Shown: piece after piece, positions 21,901 through 34,700 of the stretch | Position numbering within the stretch: the first letter of the stretch is position 1 | How the letters are laid out: each line of letters begins with the position of its first letter | NCBI GenBank assembly: GCA_940671915.1 | Contig: CALNVZ010003426.1 | Span: forward strand, 48,637,580-48,701,579 | From: Paracentrotus lividus | Lineage: Eukaryota > Echinodermata > Echinoidea > Camarodonta > Echinidae | DNA length: 64,000 nt | Reading direction: 5' to 3' | Notes under the pieces: generated by a model | Database searches by the model: none | What the model was told of the DNA's origin: nothing | The model's input: the letters and a program-made list of their open reading frames with translations, nothing else | Translations under genes and position numbers: made by a program

Positions 21901-24900
21901 TCAGAAGGAAAAAAACACACTGCTGGCTACCAAACGAGCATTGTTTTTATAATCCTCTTTATCTTTGTAATGATTTCTGACAGTGAATAAAGCATGAACA
22001 TTGTTGATTTAACATAATAGAAAGAAAAAAAAAATCACTCTGTCTTTATGTTTCAGGGATGAGTTATTTGTAAAATGTTGCAGAAAAGTAATAAAGACGT
22101 GGTCATATTGTATATCTTAGCGAAATAATTGTTATACCCCTTACACCCGTGCTTCCATATTTATTCTTAATTTGAGAAGATCAGAAGTCTTCCATCAATA
22201 TAACTAGAAAACAGGATTGCTCTAAGAAACTAAAATGGAGTACACAAGCTATTACAGCTGTTAATCAACAAAAAGTTTCCAGCAAGACGAAGGAATGTAA
22301 ACTCCTCAAAAGATTCTTATACTTGCAGACTCATCAGTGTATTTTGACATGAGCATTACAAGGGTGAACTAGTTTCCACATGGGTTACAGAGTTGTGATT
22401 TGTATATCACATGCATGCATCATTTACCGTGATATGAACATGGGTTCATGCAGAACAAATACATGAACAATGATAAGGTTAATCACTATTACAGGTTGCG
22501 TTATTATCCAGTACACCATGACCAAACAACTTACATCGGTTTAACTCAATTTATGGTTTTTAAATTTAAAGTTGTGGAAACAATAAGTACGCAATAGAAT
22601 TATGCTATGGTACCTACATGTACTGGTCTTGAATCATGGATCTTTCTGCATTCTGGTCTGTGGGATTTTGTAGATAATCCATACGTTGGACACAGAAAGA
22701 TGCATTTTTTTCTATTTTTTGGTGACATGACATTTGCTCCTGCAACGATTGCTCTGGGCTTTATTTCTCCTTAGATATAGGGTTAGAGTAAGGGTTGCAA
22801 TAGGGTTTTTATGTTAGGTTTGTGATTAGGTTTTGGGTAGGGTATAGTGTTAAGCCCGGGGTTGAAGTTAGTCATTCGATTAGTGTATGGAATTTATAGT
22901 GGAGCAATCGTGGCCGGAGCATTTGTCATGGAATCCTTTCAAACAAAAGAGTTGATGGCTGCCTGATTCGGGCTGATAGTCATGCACAGGTAGAAACATG
23001 ACCGATTTAGACCATGGCAATTGGCATAAAGGAAAATATGATGCTATAAAAATTTAGGCTTATAGAAATAAGGAAGCAACAAGCATTAGAAATTATACCC
23101 CTTGAATAAAAATTTTATGAGCTAAAGATTTGCACATAAGGAAGTCAGTTATAGCCCTCAAAGGCTGGGGAAATTTGAATAAAAGCTCTTGCCTTTAAAA
23201 AAAGAAATCTCCAATACATTCACAATCACATTTCTTGCACAATATGCAACTTTTTGTAGAAGAATGTTTTTTAGCCTAAGGATAAACATTGTTTTCATTT
23301 GAGATAGAAAAAGGGTCCACTGCTCCCTTCAAGGTAAAGTTTAGAACGGAGCTGGGGAGTTTAATGGTTTCTGTAAAGAAAATAATGTTAAATGTATTTC
23401 ATACTTCAGTGCCAAGCTAGAATCAGTGAGAGATTCTTATTAATTGGATAAAAACTTTTTGTGACAGGTTGTGAGAATTGCCACTTTGATCGTTATCTGG
23501 TATCATTCAGCTTTACAAATTTATAGAAATCAAGACTCTGACTCATTCTTTCATATATGTGTGTATGGATGTATGTTAGCACTAAAAAGAGCACATTCAC
23601 CAGGAAAAAAAAAGAGAATTGCTCTGTATTTTGAAAATTCTATATCAGTACATACGTGTATACATGTATTTTGGTGTATTAACCTGAAGGGATTTTTCAA
23701 CAATTCCAAGAAAGGTATTTGTGTAGGCTCACTTAAATTGTTTAGATCTTCAGTTAAGTAGTTCTTAAATGAAGTTTGATTTCTAAAATAGTTTTATGGA
23801 ATGATTTTCCTTTTCAATACAAAATACAAGCCAAGTTGCTTTAGTTATAAAAGTGTATATGACCTTGTAGTCAATATCAGGGATGAAATAAGGCTTACAC
23901 ATCGATATTCTATATAAAGTGGTAGTATTTGATTTTGGGTTAGTCTAACATTGGCCAAAGTTGTGTCTGCTCTGCTCTGCATGATCTGCTTGGATGTACT
24001 GTACTTTGCACAAGTAAATATTTTCTTGACTAGGCCAGAGTTGGACAAAGACTGTATGCTATAAGTCTCAATTGTCATCTTTTTCTTTGCACTTCCATGA
24101 TTGATAGCTGCGCATTATGTATGCTGAAAAATATAGAATTGAGTAAAAAAAAGAAAAAATTGTTTCCCTTTCTCTCATTTTCTTTCTCTCTTCCTCTCTC
24201 TCTCTTCCTCTTTCTCTCTTTCTCCATTTCGGTCTGCATTTTTTTCCAGTCTTTCTTATCCTCTCTCCTTCTCTTCCCCCTCTTTCCATCTCTTCCCCCT
24301 CTTTCCATCCCTTCCCTACAGCAGTATTTTTTTTTTCTGTGGCAACGATTGGGTATTTTTGTGTGTTAAGCCAATGGGAAAGAAAAAGTTAAAGATAATC
24401 TAGAGTAGTAGTCATGATGAAATAAATCAAAACATTCTTGTCCATACCAGAATCTCAAGCATAGGAAATAAATACTACACACCAAAGGAATTTACAGAAA
24501 ATTGCGTATTTGCTGAGAAAAGAGCAAAATAAGCATAATTTCTGTATCTGGACGGCCCGTCCAAGCACATGCGTGATTAACACGGCCACGTGGAAAGTCT
24601 ACGGGCATATCATGTGCATGCGATTCGCACCAGATCTGTGTGTGTATGTTGTGCCGTGACTTGTGGCGATATAGCAGTCTACTCCAAGTCTCAATTTGAC
24701 GGACTGTTTCGATATTTTTTCAACATTTCTTCTGAAATCATTATCGAAACGTGAATATAATCTTGTGTAGGCATATGTATATGTTAATGGAACAATGTGA
24801 GGACATATCTTAGAGATTTGTCTCAAATTATTTTGGCTGTAAGAACTCTAGTGTGGCTTTAAGGTGGTACTTTAATTGAAGAAAAAAAAGCCCCAATCCG

Positions 24901-27900
24901 TGCTGCAGAGAAAAATAATGCCTACCTACTTGTACATCTCCATGCAGGTCACTCCATTTTAATAGGCCTACATGTATCTCCATGGCATATAACATTTATA
25001 TATGGTATCTTTCTGTTTCTTTTTCTCTCTGTAGGTTTTCTCTGCCCCACTTGCTCTCCCCATCTTTCTCTCTACCTCTTCTGTGCCTGAGCATTGGAAT
25101 TATACCTATCTCTCATTGATCTTTCTCTCCACACAGTCTCTTCCTCCACGCGGGTCTCTCCATTTTTCTTTACAAATTCCTAGATGGTATCTTCATTATT
25201 TTTCTTCCTTTATTTTCTCTCTCCCTTTGTACCATCCCCTCCCCCCCCCCCTTCTCTCTCTCTCTCTCTCTCTTTTTCTATCCCTCACTTAACCTAAATC
25301 ATTTATCTCGTCTTTTCAGATCTCCCCCTCTCTCTCTGTCTGTCTCTCTCTCTTTCTCTCTTAATTTTCAATTTAGTTACCCCTCTTGTGCTATCTCTCT
25401 CACTCTTTACGCATCTCTCTTCCTTCTGTATATCTCTCTTCTTCTCTATCTCTCCCCTTGTCTCCTTTCTCTCCTTTTCTCTTTATCATCCCATCCCCCT
25501 CCTTTAGAAACTGTCTGCTGTCAAAGTCAAAGTCCAGGCACATTTACTCAATTCTATTTGACTTTTGTCATGGACAGAACAAGGAAGGGCATCATTCAAA
25601 CCCATTTCTGACAAGTTTGCATAGGGCATTCTTCTCGCAGAATAATACATTTGTATGCAAGCTAGTTGATTCCAGCACAATGAGGAATACAATACAATAT
25701 GCACTCACATTTCCGTATTGCACGCAGAATAGGAAACATTATTGTAATTATGGAAATGAATAATCCCTTATTGTATTGTATGTATGTACTTGGCTGGAGA
25801 TATGCTGTAGTACTCTGTTAGGATCAAATTGCAAATGACAGCCATGAAAACACTGGGTCTTTTCAAACTCTTATTTTTTAAGCAAAAAGTCTGAATTTGT
25901 TTAATGTATGCTATGATTACATGATAAAATTACCCTTCTTGCTAAGTAATGTATTTTGTTCCTGTTGGATTGTTCTACAAGGAAGTCCTCACAGAAAATT
26001 GTTTTTGATTTAAAATTCATAGATATATTCAACTTGCGTTGAAAAATATTAAATTTATGATTGAAAATTCACTCCAACAGAGAACACTGAATTTAATATT
26101 TTTACTCTCAGTTGATTAGCCATACAATTCTTTAGAAAAACCAAAGCTAAATCACGAACAAAAATATCAATGCAGCTGATTTTTATTTGCAAGTTATGGT
26201 GTTATCATCTCACCTGCCTTGAGACAGGTTTGAGCTGCTTAGAGACTGGTTTGAGAGGACCACGTAATATGTGATGCGTCACGTCGAAAGGAGAGACTAG
26301 TCGTGATTTTTGAAATCCATTTTATTTGATATTATTGATCTCTGATTCATTGCCTTGAATTTGATATATACCCGACTGTAAAGAGTAAATGGAAGTGGAG
26401 ATATTAGCCTCTGAACGCGAGGAGAATTGTGCTCTTAGAAATCAAAATCAAGAGAAAAACGTCTGCGAAGTTTGACTTCCGTTTGACTCCGAGCCAGAAA
26501 AATAAGACCATTTTGTCACCGCTCTACTCACCGAAATGCCCTAGCAACCACTTGTTACAAAGGTGAAACGATTGACCAATGAGGAGGCTGCATTCAGGTA
26601 TACAGAGAACAAACTACTCGTCCGTCACGCATGATCGAGGCAAACGCAGCAAGCGATGTTGTCTAAATAACATTCAATCTTCTCAAAAAAGAAACTAAAT
26701 TTGGTTAGTTGTTTTATATCTTCGTCAAATGAATAAAACGTCATGTTCTTTCTAAATTGTTTAGAAAAAGTCCGCTCTTTTAAGAAAGTGTTTACCAATC
26801 CTGGCGCTAATTAGTTAGAAACAAAACTATTTTAAAACCTTTTGGGGGTTTTATTCCATGTTTGCGTGCGTTCTTTGAATGTCAATCGCGTATACTTTAC
26901 TCATTATAAAGCGAGTCATTTTGATCTGAACTCTGTTGGAAATTTCGAACATAATAATGGTCTATAACTAAATTATTCTGTACAGGGGTTTATGCATTTT
27001 GTTTATATTCTTTGAATAAGTATATGATAGAGATAAGCCTCCAAAAATGTTTTAACTTGAGAAATATTTGCGCCTCACGAATGTATTTAGAATTTCTCTG
27101 ATCACGTTTTATGAGTGGCTAGGTTAGCTTAAGACAATGAAATAAAAACGTAAATAATTTGCTCGATCTCGTCTTTTATTGATCAAACCTGTTACCAGTA
27201 ATAAGAAGTATTAATAATTTTTAGAAATGAATTATTTAAGAGTATAATCGTATTTCGTTTCGTCGTGTTTTAGTAAAACGCTACTTTCTTAAACACGTTA
27301 CTTTGTAAAATAAACTGCAGAATACTTTAACCTAAATACTTGTATCAGAAGTATTATCACGTCACCTCTTTTGTATGCTCTATGTTTCCCTGATGGAACC
27401 AAATTTGTTAATAGGGAGGTTTTAATTTCCCATCAGGACAACAGATATCGCGGCCCTTAAAATAAAATGCTGAAATTAACATTTCATTTGGATCCAGATA
27501 GCTAAGTCAAGCAATAAGTAGCTTTTCCCCACATAACCCCCCCCCCTCTCCCCACCCGATTGTTAGATTTGACATTCGTTTGCGTGCTCCGCCTATCCCG
27601 GATGAAACAGCTTTTATTCAAAGCAGGTTGGAGCATCGCACGCAAAATTTCTGAGTGCAGCTAAAGAGAGTTTAGTTCGCTATTCGCTCACAAAAACGAA
27701 ACAAAAATCAGTTGAAATCACACATCACATGACAAAGCCATGCGTTGCTAAGGGCGGAGCTAAACGGAGAGGGGAAATGAGCGTGGACGTTCGCTTGTAT
27801 GTCCGGAAAAAAAAAATTATGACCGAAAAAAACACTCGCCGAAAAAACCTTTTTTACCACTTTCCCGTTACCATTTTCACTCATTTTTTTAACAGAGCAA

Positions 27901-28465
27901 AGATTAAGCATGGTAGAACCAGAAAATCAACAAAAAAATTTCCTCAAAATTTTGACTTTTTTATTAGTTTGTCGATTTACTTGGATCTTTGATCTGCGAC
28001 TTCTCTCTCATTTCGACAAGACGTATCACATATTACATGCTCATGCTATTGTCTAAGCTTTGTCTGTTTTGTCACACCAGCACCACGCTGGTCATACCCG
28101 TACTGTTCAATTAGCACCATGCAGCAGTCAAGTGGTTAAGTGTTACCTGAACTTATCAATTTTAACGAGGTGATTAGCAGGCTAGTGTTAGCTAGCAATG
28201 ATCCAACTTTATTCCAACCTCCCTCTCTCTCTGTGTATCCCTCTTACTTTACCCCTCTTTCTATCTCTCTCTCTTTCTGTCTCTCTCTGTGTCTCTGTCT
28301 CTCTGTCTGTCTTTCCGTCTCTCACTCTCTCACTGAAACTCTCCCCTCCCCCTTTCCTCAATTCTTCCCTCTTTCCATACCTCTTTATACCTTCCTCTCT
28401 CTCTCTCTCTCTGACTTAGATGTCATGTATTGATAATACTATTTATTCTCCAGAAAATGGACAAT

Positions 28466-28507
<42 letters not shown>

Positions 28508-31500
28508 AAGAAATTACCCACCCCCTCCCTTCCTCCCTCATTCCCTACCTCCCTATACCTTCCTCTCTCTCTCTCTGACTAAGATGACATGTATTGATAA
28601 TAGGATTTATTCTCCAGTGAATGTACAATGATAGATAAATAGTGCTTGATGGATCGAGTTGGGATCCCGCTGTTTCCTCTCATCTCTATTACTGCCCTAA
28701 TACATTACTTTCCTACACCATCCTCACAAACGTCTGAGTAGTCATAGTCTATGCATGCAGACGTGAGATGGAAAGGTAAATTGCCATGGTCTGATAACAT
28801 TTTGTCTACAACATGTTTGTCTGACTGCTGTTTGGTCTTATTGATTGTCACCTCACCTAATTCCCATTTCGTCTAATTTCCACTTGATCAATAAACAAAC
28901 TGGTAATAGACCAAATATCCAAAAGGTAATTAGATGAATTAGCAATTTGACCAAGCAGAAATTAGACCAAATTGTTTTAGCCCTTGTGGCATAGACAATC
29001 AGAGAATTAGACTATCTGCTGGTAGACCAAGTAGATAAACCAAAGAAATAAGGATAACATGCAAAATTGATATCAGTTTACAATCAGGCGGTGCTCTACC
29101 AGCTTGAGTTTGATAAATATCACTCTGCAATGTGGATGAGGGCAAAAAATCCAAAACCAGTTGAAGTGCAAAGTTGATGCCTCATCAACTTGCTTGCATT
29201 TTGAAATAAGCCCAAAATGATTTGGGCTGAGATTTCACCCAATTCAAATTATCAATAGCCGTGAAATTTTGTGAGCTCGTTTATTTTCTTTGACAGTTTG
29301 TATTCCTGGAAGTTGATGGGAAAGAGAGAATTCAACAGGTTAAGTTATCTTGCATACTATAATTTCATCTTAAAACTCTGTAATGATGCTTATAATAATG
29401 TCCACCTTTGTGTATTCTCTTTTCTGACAGGAATTTCTTCCCAACAAATTTGGTGCAAGCTTGCTTCCAACAGGTATGTTGAATTGGATGCAGACCTAAG
29501 AGCAACAGTAATATAGGAATAAGTGTACAATGTTGCATTACTATCTTCATAAGAAATATAATCAAGTCTAATAGTTACATTGCAAAAATTTCAACTTTCT
29601 ACTGCAGTTGTTCAAGCAATCAATCAAAATATGCTTTTATGAATCATGTTACATTAATTTTGCACATCATCTTTATTTTTGTTGTTGACAGGTCCATACT
29701 TTTTGTGTTGTTAAATATCAAAGCATTATGTATTTGGGTAATATTCTTGTACATACTCTGAAAACAATTCTCCCAGTTATACGGAGTAGCTGAGACCAGT
29801 CCAAGTACGTCTTAAAGGGCCCAACAACTATTAAATACTACATACATGTACGCTGTATTTTTCGTGTTCATAACTTTTCACGATTTTGCTACAAAATGGG
29901 GAATTGGCGAGAGTATATTTTCACAGATTTATTGTATTCAGTTTGTACAGATACATCAGGAAGTGAAAATTTTCGTGTTCAGGAAGTTGCAAAATTCGCG
30001 AAAATAAAACCACCCGGAAATATTCAGTGTACAGTACTGGTTGATGCCAGACGTCTTCTCCCATTTATACGCAAACACAGTTCCATCCCGCGTAGGGTGC
30101 GTCGGACTGATGCAACACGTGTGTTACAGGTGTTATGTGTGGGTGAATAGGAGAAGACGTACAGAGTTTGTTGGTTTGGGGGCCCTTTAATGAAATCTCT
30201 TAATAATGAATCCATACATGCATTTCGGATTTGCACATATATGACTTTCGGACTTGGTGAATGTCCTCGTATTAAAATCGTGTATCAATGCTCGTTAAAA
30301 CAGGAGTGGAATGTAATTAGATTCACATTTTTTTCTTTTTTTCCTGTCAGACACAAACTTATCAGGTCACAGAAGACGTCATGGACGAGATCCCCTACAA
30401 TACCACACTTTTAAACTCGACAGCTGTCTACAACGCAACCACGGGTAACGTCACAACGGCCGTCAACGTGACGACATATGAATCCGTCAAAATTGGCACT
30501 CAGATTGTACGCAAGCAAGGATTCAAGAATGGAATGAACGTACTTGGTAAGATGAATAAACTATCTTTGTTGATGATTTGAAGGTTAAAGGAAAATGTAT
30601 TGCTGTTTACACAATAATATATTGCTGTGTCCGACAGGAATCAAACATATGAATACTTGTAACTTTAAAAACTGTCTGAAGTTGACAAGTTTTCAATCTA
30701 TCACTCATACACATGTATAACCAAAGTTCTGTGGTATTACATTTTATGATCCACTTGGTCTAACACAGCTGGGCTATTTCAATTATGTCATAGTCTATAA
30801 CCACATGGGTTACACCTGTTTGGTCTACTAAAAATTTGGTCTTTTTTTTCCTTGGTTTTACTCTCACTTGGTCTAATTGCTGATTCGTTCAATAATCAAA
30901 TTTCTGATTGCATTTTCATTTGATCTCAAATGAATAATGTTCTGTGTTAAGTCATATTTGACCAAGTGAACATTAGATGAAATGGTCATTAGACAAAATG
31001 CAAAATAGGCAAAGTGGCAATTAGACCAAAGATTAATTACATGAACTTGTTGTAGAAGACATGGATTAGCCAAAGTGGGTTTAGACCAAGCGGCATCCAG
31101 TATTACTATGTACTTGAGGTAGTGACTGAAGCTCTATGATTCAGACTTTGGATGAATTGACAAACCCTACGATGAGCCCTGTATGGGCGGAGCACCCTCT
31201 GAAAAGTTTGATTGCCCCGACGTTTCTCACCAAACTGAATAGCCTCTTCACATGCTCTCATTGTGACGGCGATACACACAGACACTGGGCCAACATGCCA
31301 CTGTTTTCTCACCAAACAGCTTGTTTTGGCCTTGCGGTTTTGGGGCAAAAAGTGGCACAAAAAGTACTTTTCGAGGACTGAAACCCGACCGCAATGTCAA
31401 AAATATCCGAGGGTGTATGGAAACTTATCCACCTTTGCGGCTGAAGGCATGTTTCTTTTCTTAAAGCATGTTACAATCTGGGTTTTCTGTGGTCCGAGCA

Positions 31501-31632
31501 AGGGTTTTTGTTATTGACATCGCTCTATAGAGGGGCTTTAAGCATAAATATATAGCGACCTCCTGCTTTAAAGTAATAAATGTGCCTTAACTTTATTGCA
31601 CGCTCTCTTTCTCTTCTATTTCTGTCTTTATC

Positions 31633-31667
<35 letters not shown>

Positions 31668-31710
31668 CTCTTGCTTTCTTTCTCTCTCTCTCTCTCTCTC
31701 TCTCCTCTCA

Positions 31711-31760
<50 letters not shown>

Positions 31761-34700
31761 CATCTGTCGTACCCCTGGGGACATCCAAAGTGGGTCATTT
31801 AGTGTTCCTTACATGGTTTTGGTTTGGCCTCTTGAATAATAACCAAGATCCGGTTTTCAGAATGGTGTCAGCCGCTCTACTTTGTCCTCCAGTAGTTTGA
31901 GTAGTGTAGGCCATCAGAGTACTTGGTCATCATATCATAGCTATTTCAACAAAAAAAAACACTTCTCATGTGATCAGGTAAGGTTATCCTTTTTATTGAG
32001 ATATTAATATTTTGTGGGGAGACTTCATTGTTCGACTTTGATGGCATTCATGTAATATTCTGAATATTAATAGTGCATCAAATCTTGCCACCTGACACCA
32101 CCACCACCACAAATAATCTTTAAAAGAAGTCACTGACAGTGGTATCAATCATTCAAATAAATAAACTGGGATGGGGCATTTCAATTCAATTGATAAAACT
32201 CCCGGACAAACATTGGATTGCGTTATAGTAAGGAAATCTAAGTAAATAGCTGTGTCGTCTTCTTGGAGCCAAAGGTTTTCAACTTTTACACTTTCATAGT
32301 TTTATAACATTCTGCAGGTCCTATTCTTGGCAAATGACATGACCCTGACATTTAAAGTGGAAAAAGGACGGGACATTCAATTGACAAATTTCAAAAGCAA
32401 ACATTTGATTGCCTTAAGTGAAGAAATCTAAAGTAAATACTAAGTAGTTCATGATCATGTTTTTGTTCCATCTCTTGAAGAAACCAGAATGATAAGAGGG
32501 TGAAGGGTCATCATACTCTGGGAAAGTCTGTCAAGGGATGTTTCACCTCTATACACTATATTTGTCCAAATTGGCAATCTTGTCAAGCAATTGGCTATAT
32601 TTGATTTGTTGAAAATGTGGTGTTTTCATGACATTTGGCAAATTGGTTCATTTAAGAGCCTTGTGGGGGTTTATTGATAGAGGCACCGTTGTTCTGTTAG
32701 GTCCTTTGAAGTGTTAACTTTCTGTTGCACCACAAAATTAAAAAAACCTGTAGGCCCTGTAAAGAGTTACAATAAGTTGCAAATTCGAAACAACCTTTCT
32801 GAATAGTTCAAAGTGAGTCTTTTATACCGAAAGTTCATGCATCAAGGATCCTGATTGGCCATTATCTATTTGATTTGATAGAAACTCTCTGTTACAGGGC
32901 ACAGGTCTTTCCATAAGGTGACTACATGTACCTGATAACCTTAGGATTAGGGTATGGAATAAGTTTAAAGTTAGGATGTCAGCTAGGGTCTGTGTCAAGA
33001 CCTGTGCCAAATTCACCTTGTAGCAAGTTTAGGCATAAGCAACACATGTATTTCAATTGTCCAAGGAACCTTTTGTCCCTTGTGACTGGACTCAAGTGGG
33101 CTTACCTCAAACAATGAATCAATGATTAGGGAGCCTTCGGTTGCTTCTGACCAAACTTGGTACAAGGCGATTTTGTTTCAAGTTTCTAAATGTCTTAGCC
33201 TTCAGTCATCCATGGCAGCATAATTATAATTTTCACATCACTGGACAGAATATGATATACTCTTTAACATGAAGTAAAAATCAAGGTCACATAGTTTTCA
33301 AATTTTAATTATAAGGTTTTCATATTTGGTTGTACTTTTTTTCTGGGTGGCACTGTCAAGAAGTTACCATTGTATAAAATCATTGCTCTTCCACCAGTTG
33401 CAATCTCATTGTTTCACAATTTATTTCAAGTATTGCCTTGTACGGCTCAATTTCATTTTAATAACAGGGTCACCCCATATCAATTTCTGGGTCATGCTTC
33501 GAGATGGTCAACAACCTGTTAGTAACCTAAAAAAGATAAATTCCTCATAGTGAGAACTATCCCAGTATCATTTACTATTACTAGAAGAATTTTTATTTCA
33601 AAACAAAATACATCCATTTTTGTATAGGCCTATTGCCAATTGAAGTTTGGTAAATTTGAAGAAAATATTAGTAGAAACTGTATTTGTACTTTTGAACACT
33701 AAATCAAAACTTCAATGTCATTGGAGATGAAAAGGCATCGTTTAAAGCTTAATTTTGTGTACTAAGTGCTAATGGCCTCATTTAGAAAATGTCAAAATTG
33801 ATGTTTAAAACTTTTGCTTAGAAACTTTTCATATCTACAGATAGGTTGGTTTGCAATTGCATGCTAACAGTCTTCATGTTGTTGGTCAAATTTAATTAAA
33901 TAAAAACTTGTCGTTTAAAGTAAAGATCAAGACCTAGAAAACATATTCAATGAACTCAAAACTATTCAATACTAGTATCACAAAAGTCCTCCTTCAGATG
34001 ATGTTAACATTTAAAGGAAATATGTGTTGGGTTTTTTTTCAGTTATAAATGTAGTTTAAATTTGAATACAGGATCTTCTCACCAAATATTTTTTTTTTTG
34101 CAAGCAATTCCATTCTTGATTTCTCCTGTATAAAAAGGGTAAAGGCTGAATAAAGGTCTCAACATTCATGACACATTCTGAAAAGAAAGGTTTAAATGTG
34201 CCCGATTCACACCAATAAGACTGATGCTAGTTGACAACTGTCCCAAGTACAAATCGGTATCTCTCAGAATGGGCAAGATTTGGTTTTATATCTGTCAGTT
34301 TAGAGCCGCCTTGTCATGTGAAGGGAGCATGGGTTTTGGAGCCGCCCTGCCATTGGAGGACCCAAAAGTTGGTTCTGATTGATAACTAACCCCAAACAGA
34401 CGTCCAATTATCCATGGAAGCTGGAGGTTAAAGGTCATGGGGAATGCTCTCTATTCTGAATCTCAATACTTTTGGTGGGAACCTGTAATTTCATGATGGC
34501 TACAATTCAGTCTGGGAAAGGAAAAAAGAAAATTTTTTGTAATGTAACAGAAGGCACCTTGTACTTTTATACTTAGAAAAGAGACTAGTGTGTGATGTCT
34601 GTAACATTGTAGGAGACTTGTACTTTTTTGTCCTTGTGATATACTTCTGCAACTCTCTTTTTTCTTACTCTTTCTGTCTCTCCCTCTCTATCTCTCACTC

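Larger units (their letters stand above)
20259..29430. other. Intron 2 of the transporter (9.2 kb)
   Basis: No second gene was seen. Contents: inverted repeat at 21563-21692, degenerate TTAGGG-like words near 22780-22860, pyrimidine-rich tracts at 24161-24325 and 25015-25510, a GGTGGTATCTCAC-family end at 26199, a C-rich run at 27538-27550, CT/GATA repeats at 28205-28640 and a GGTCTA inverted repeat at 28795-29045. The segment 26300-27770 looks unique and holds no recognised coding exon. Confidence 0.7.
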
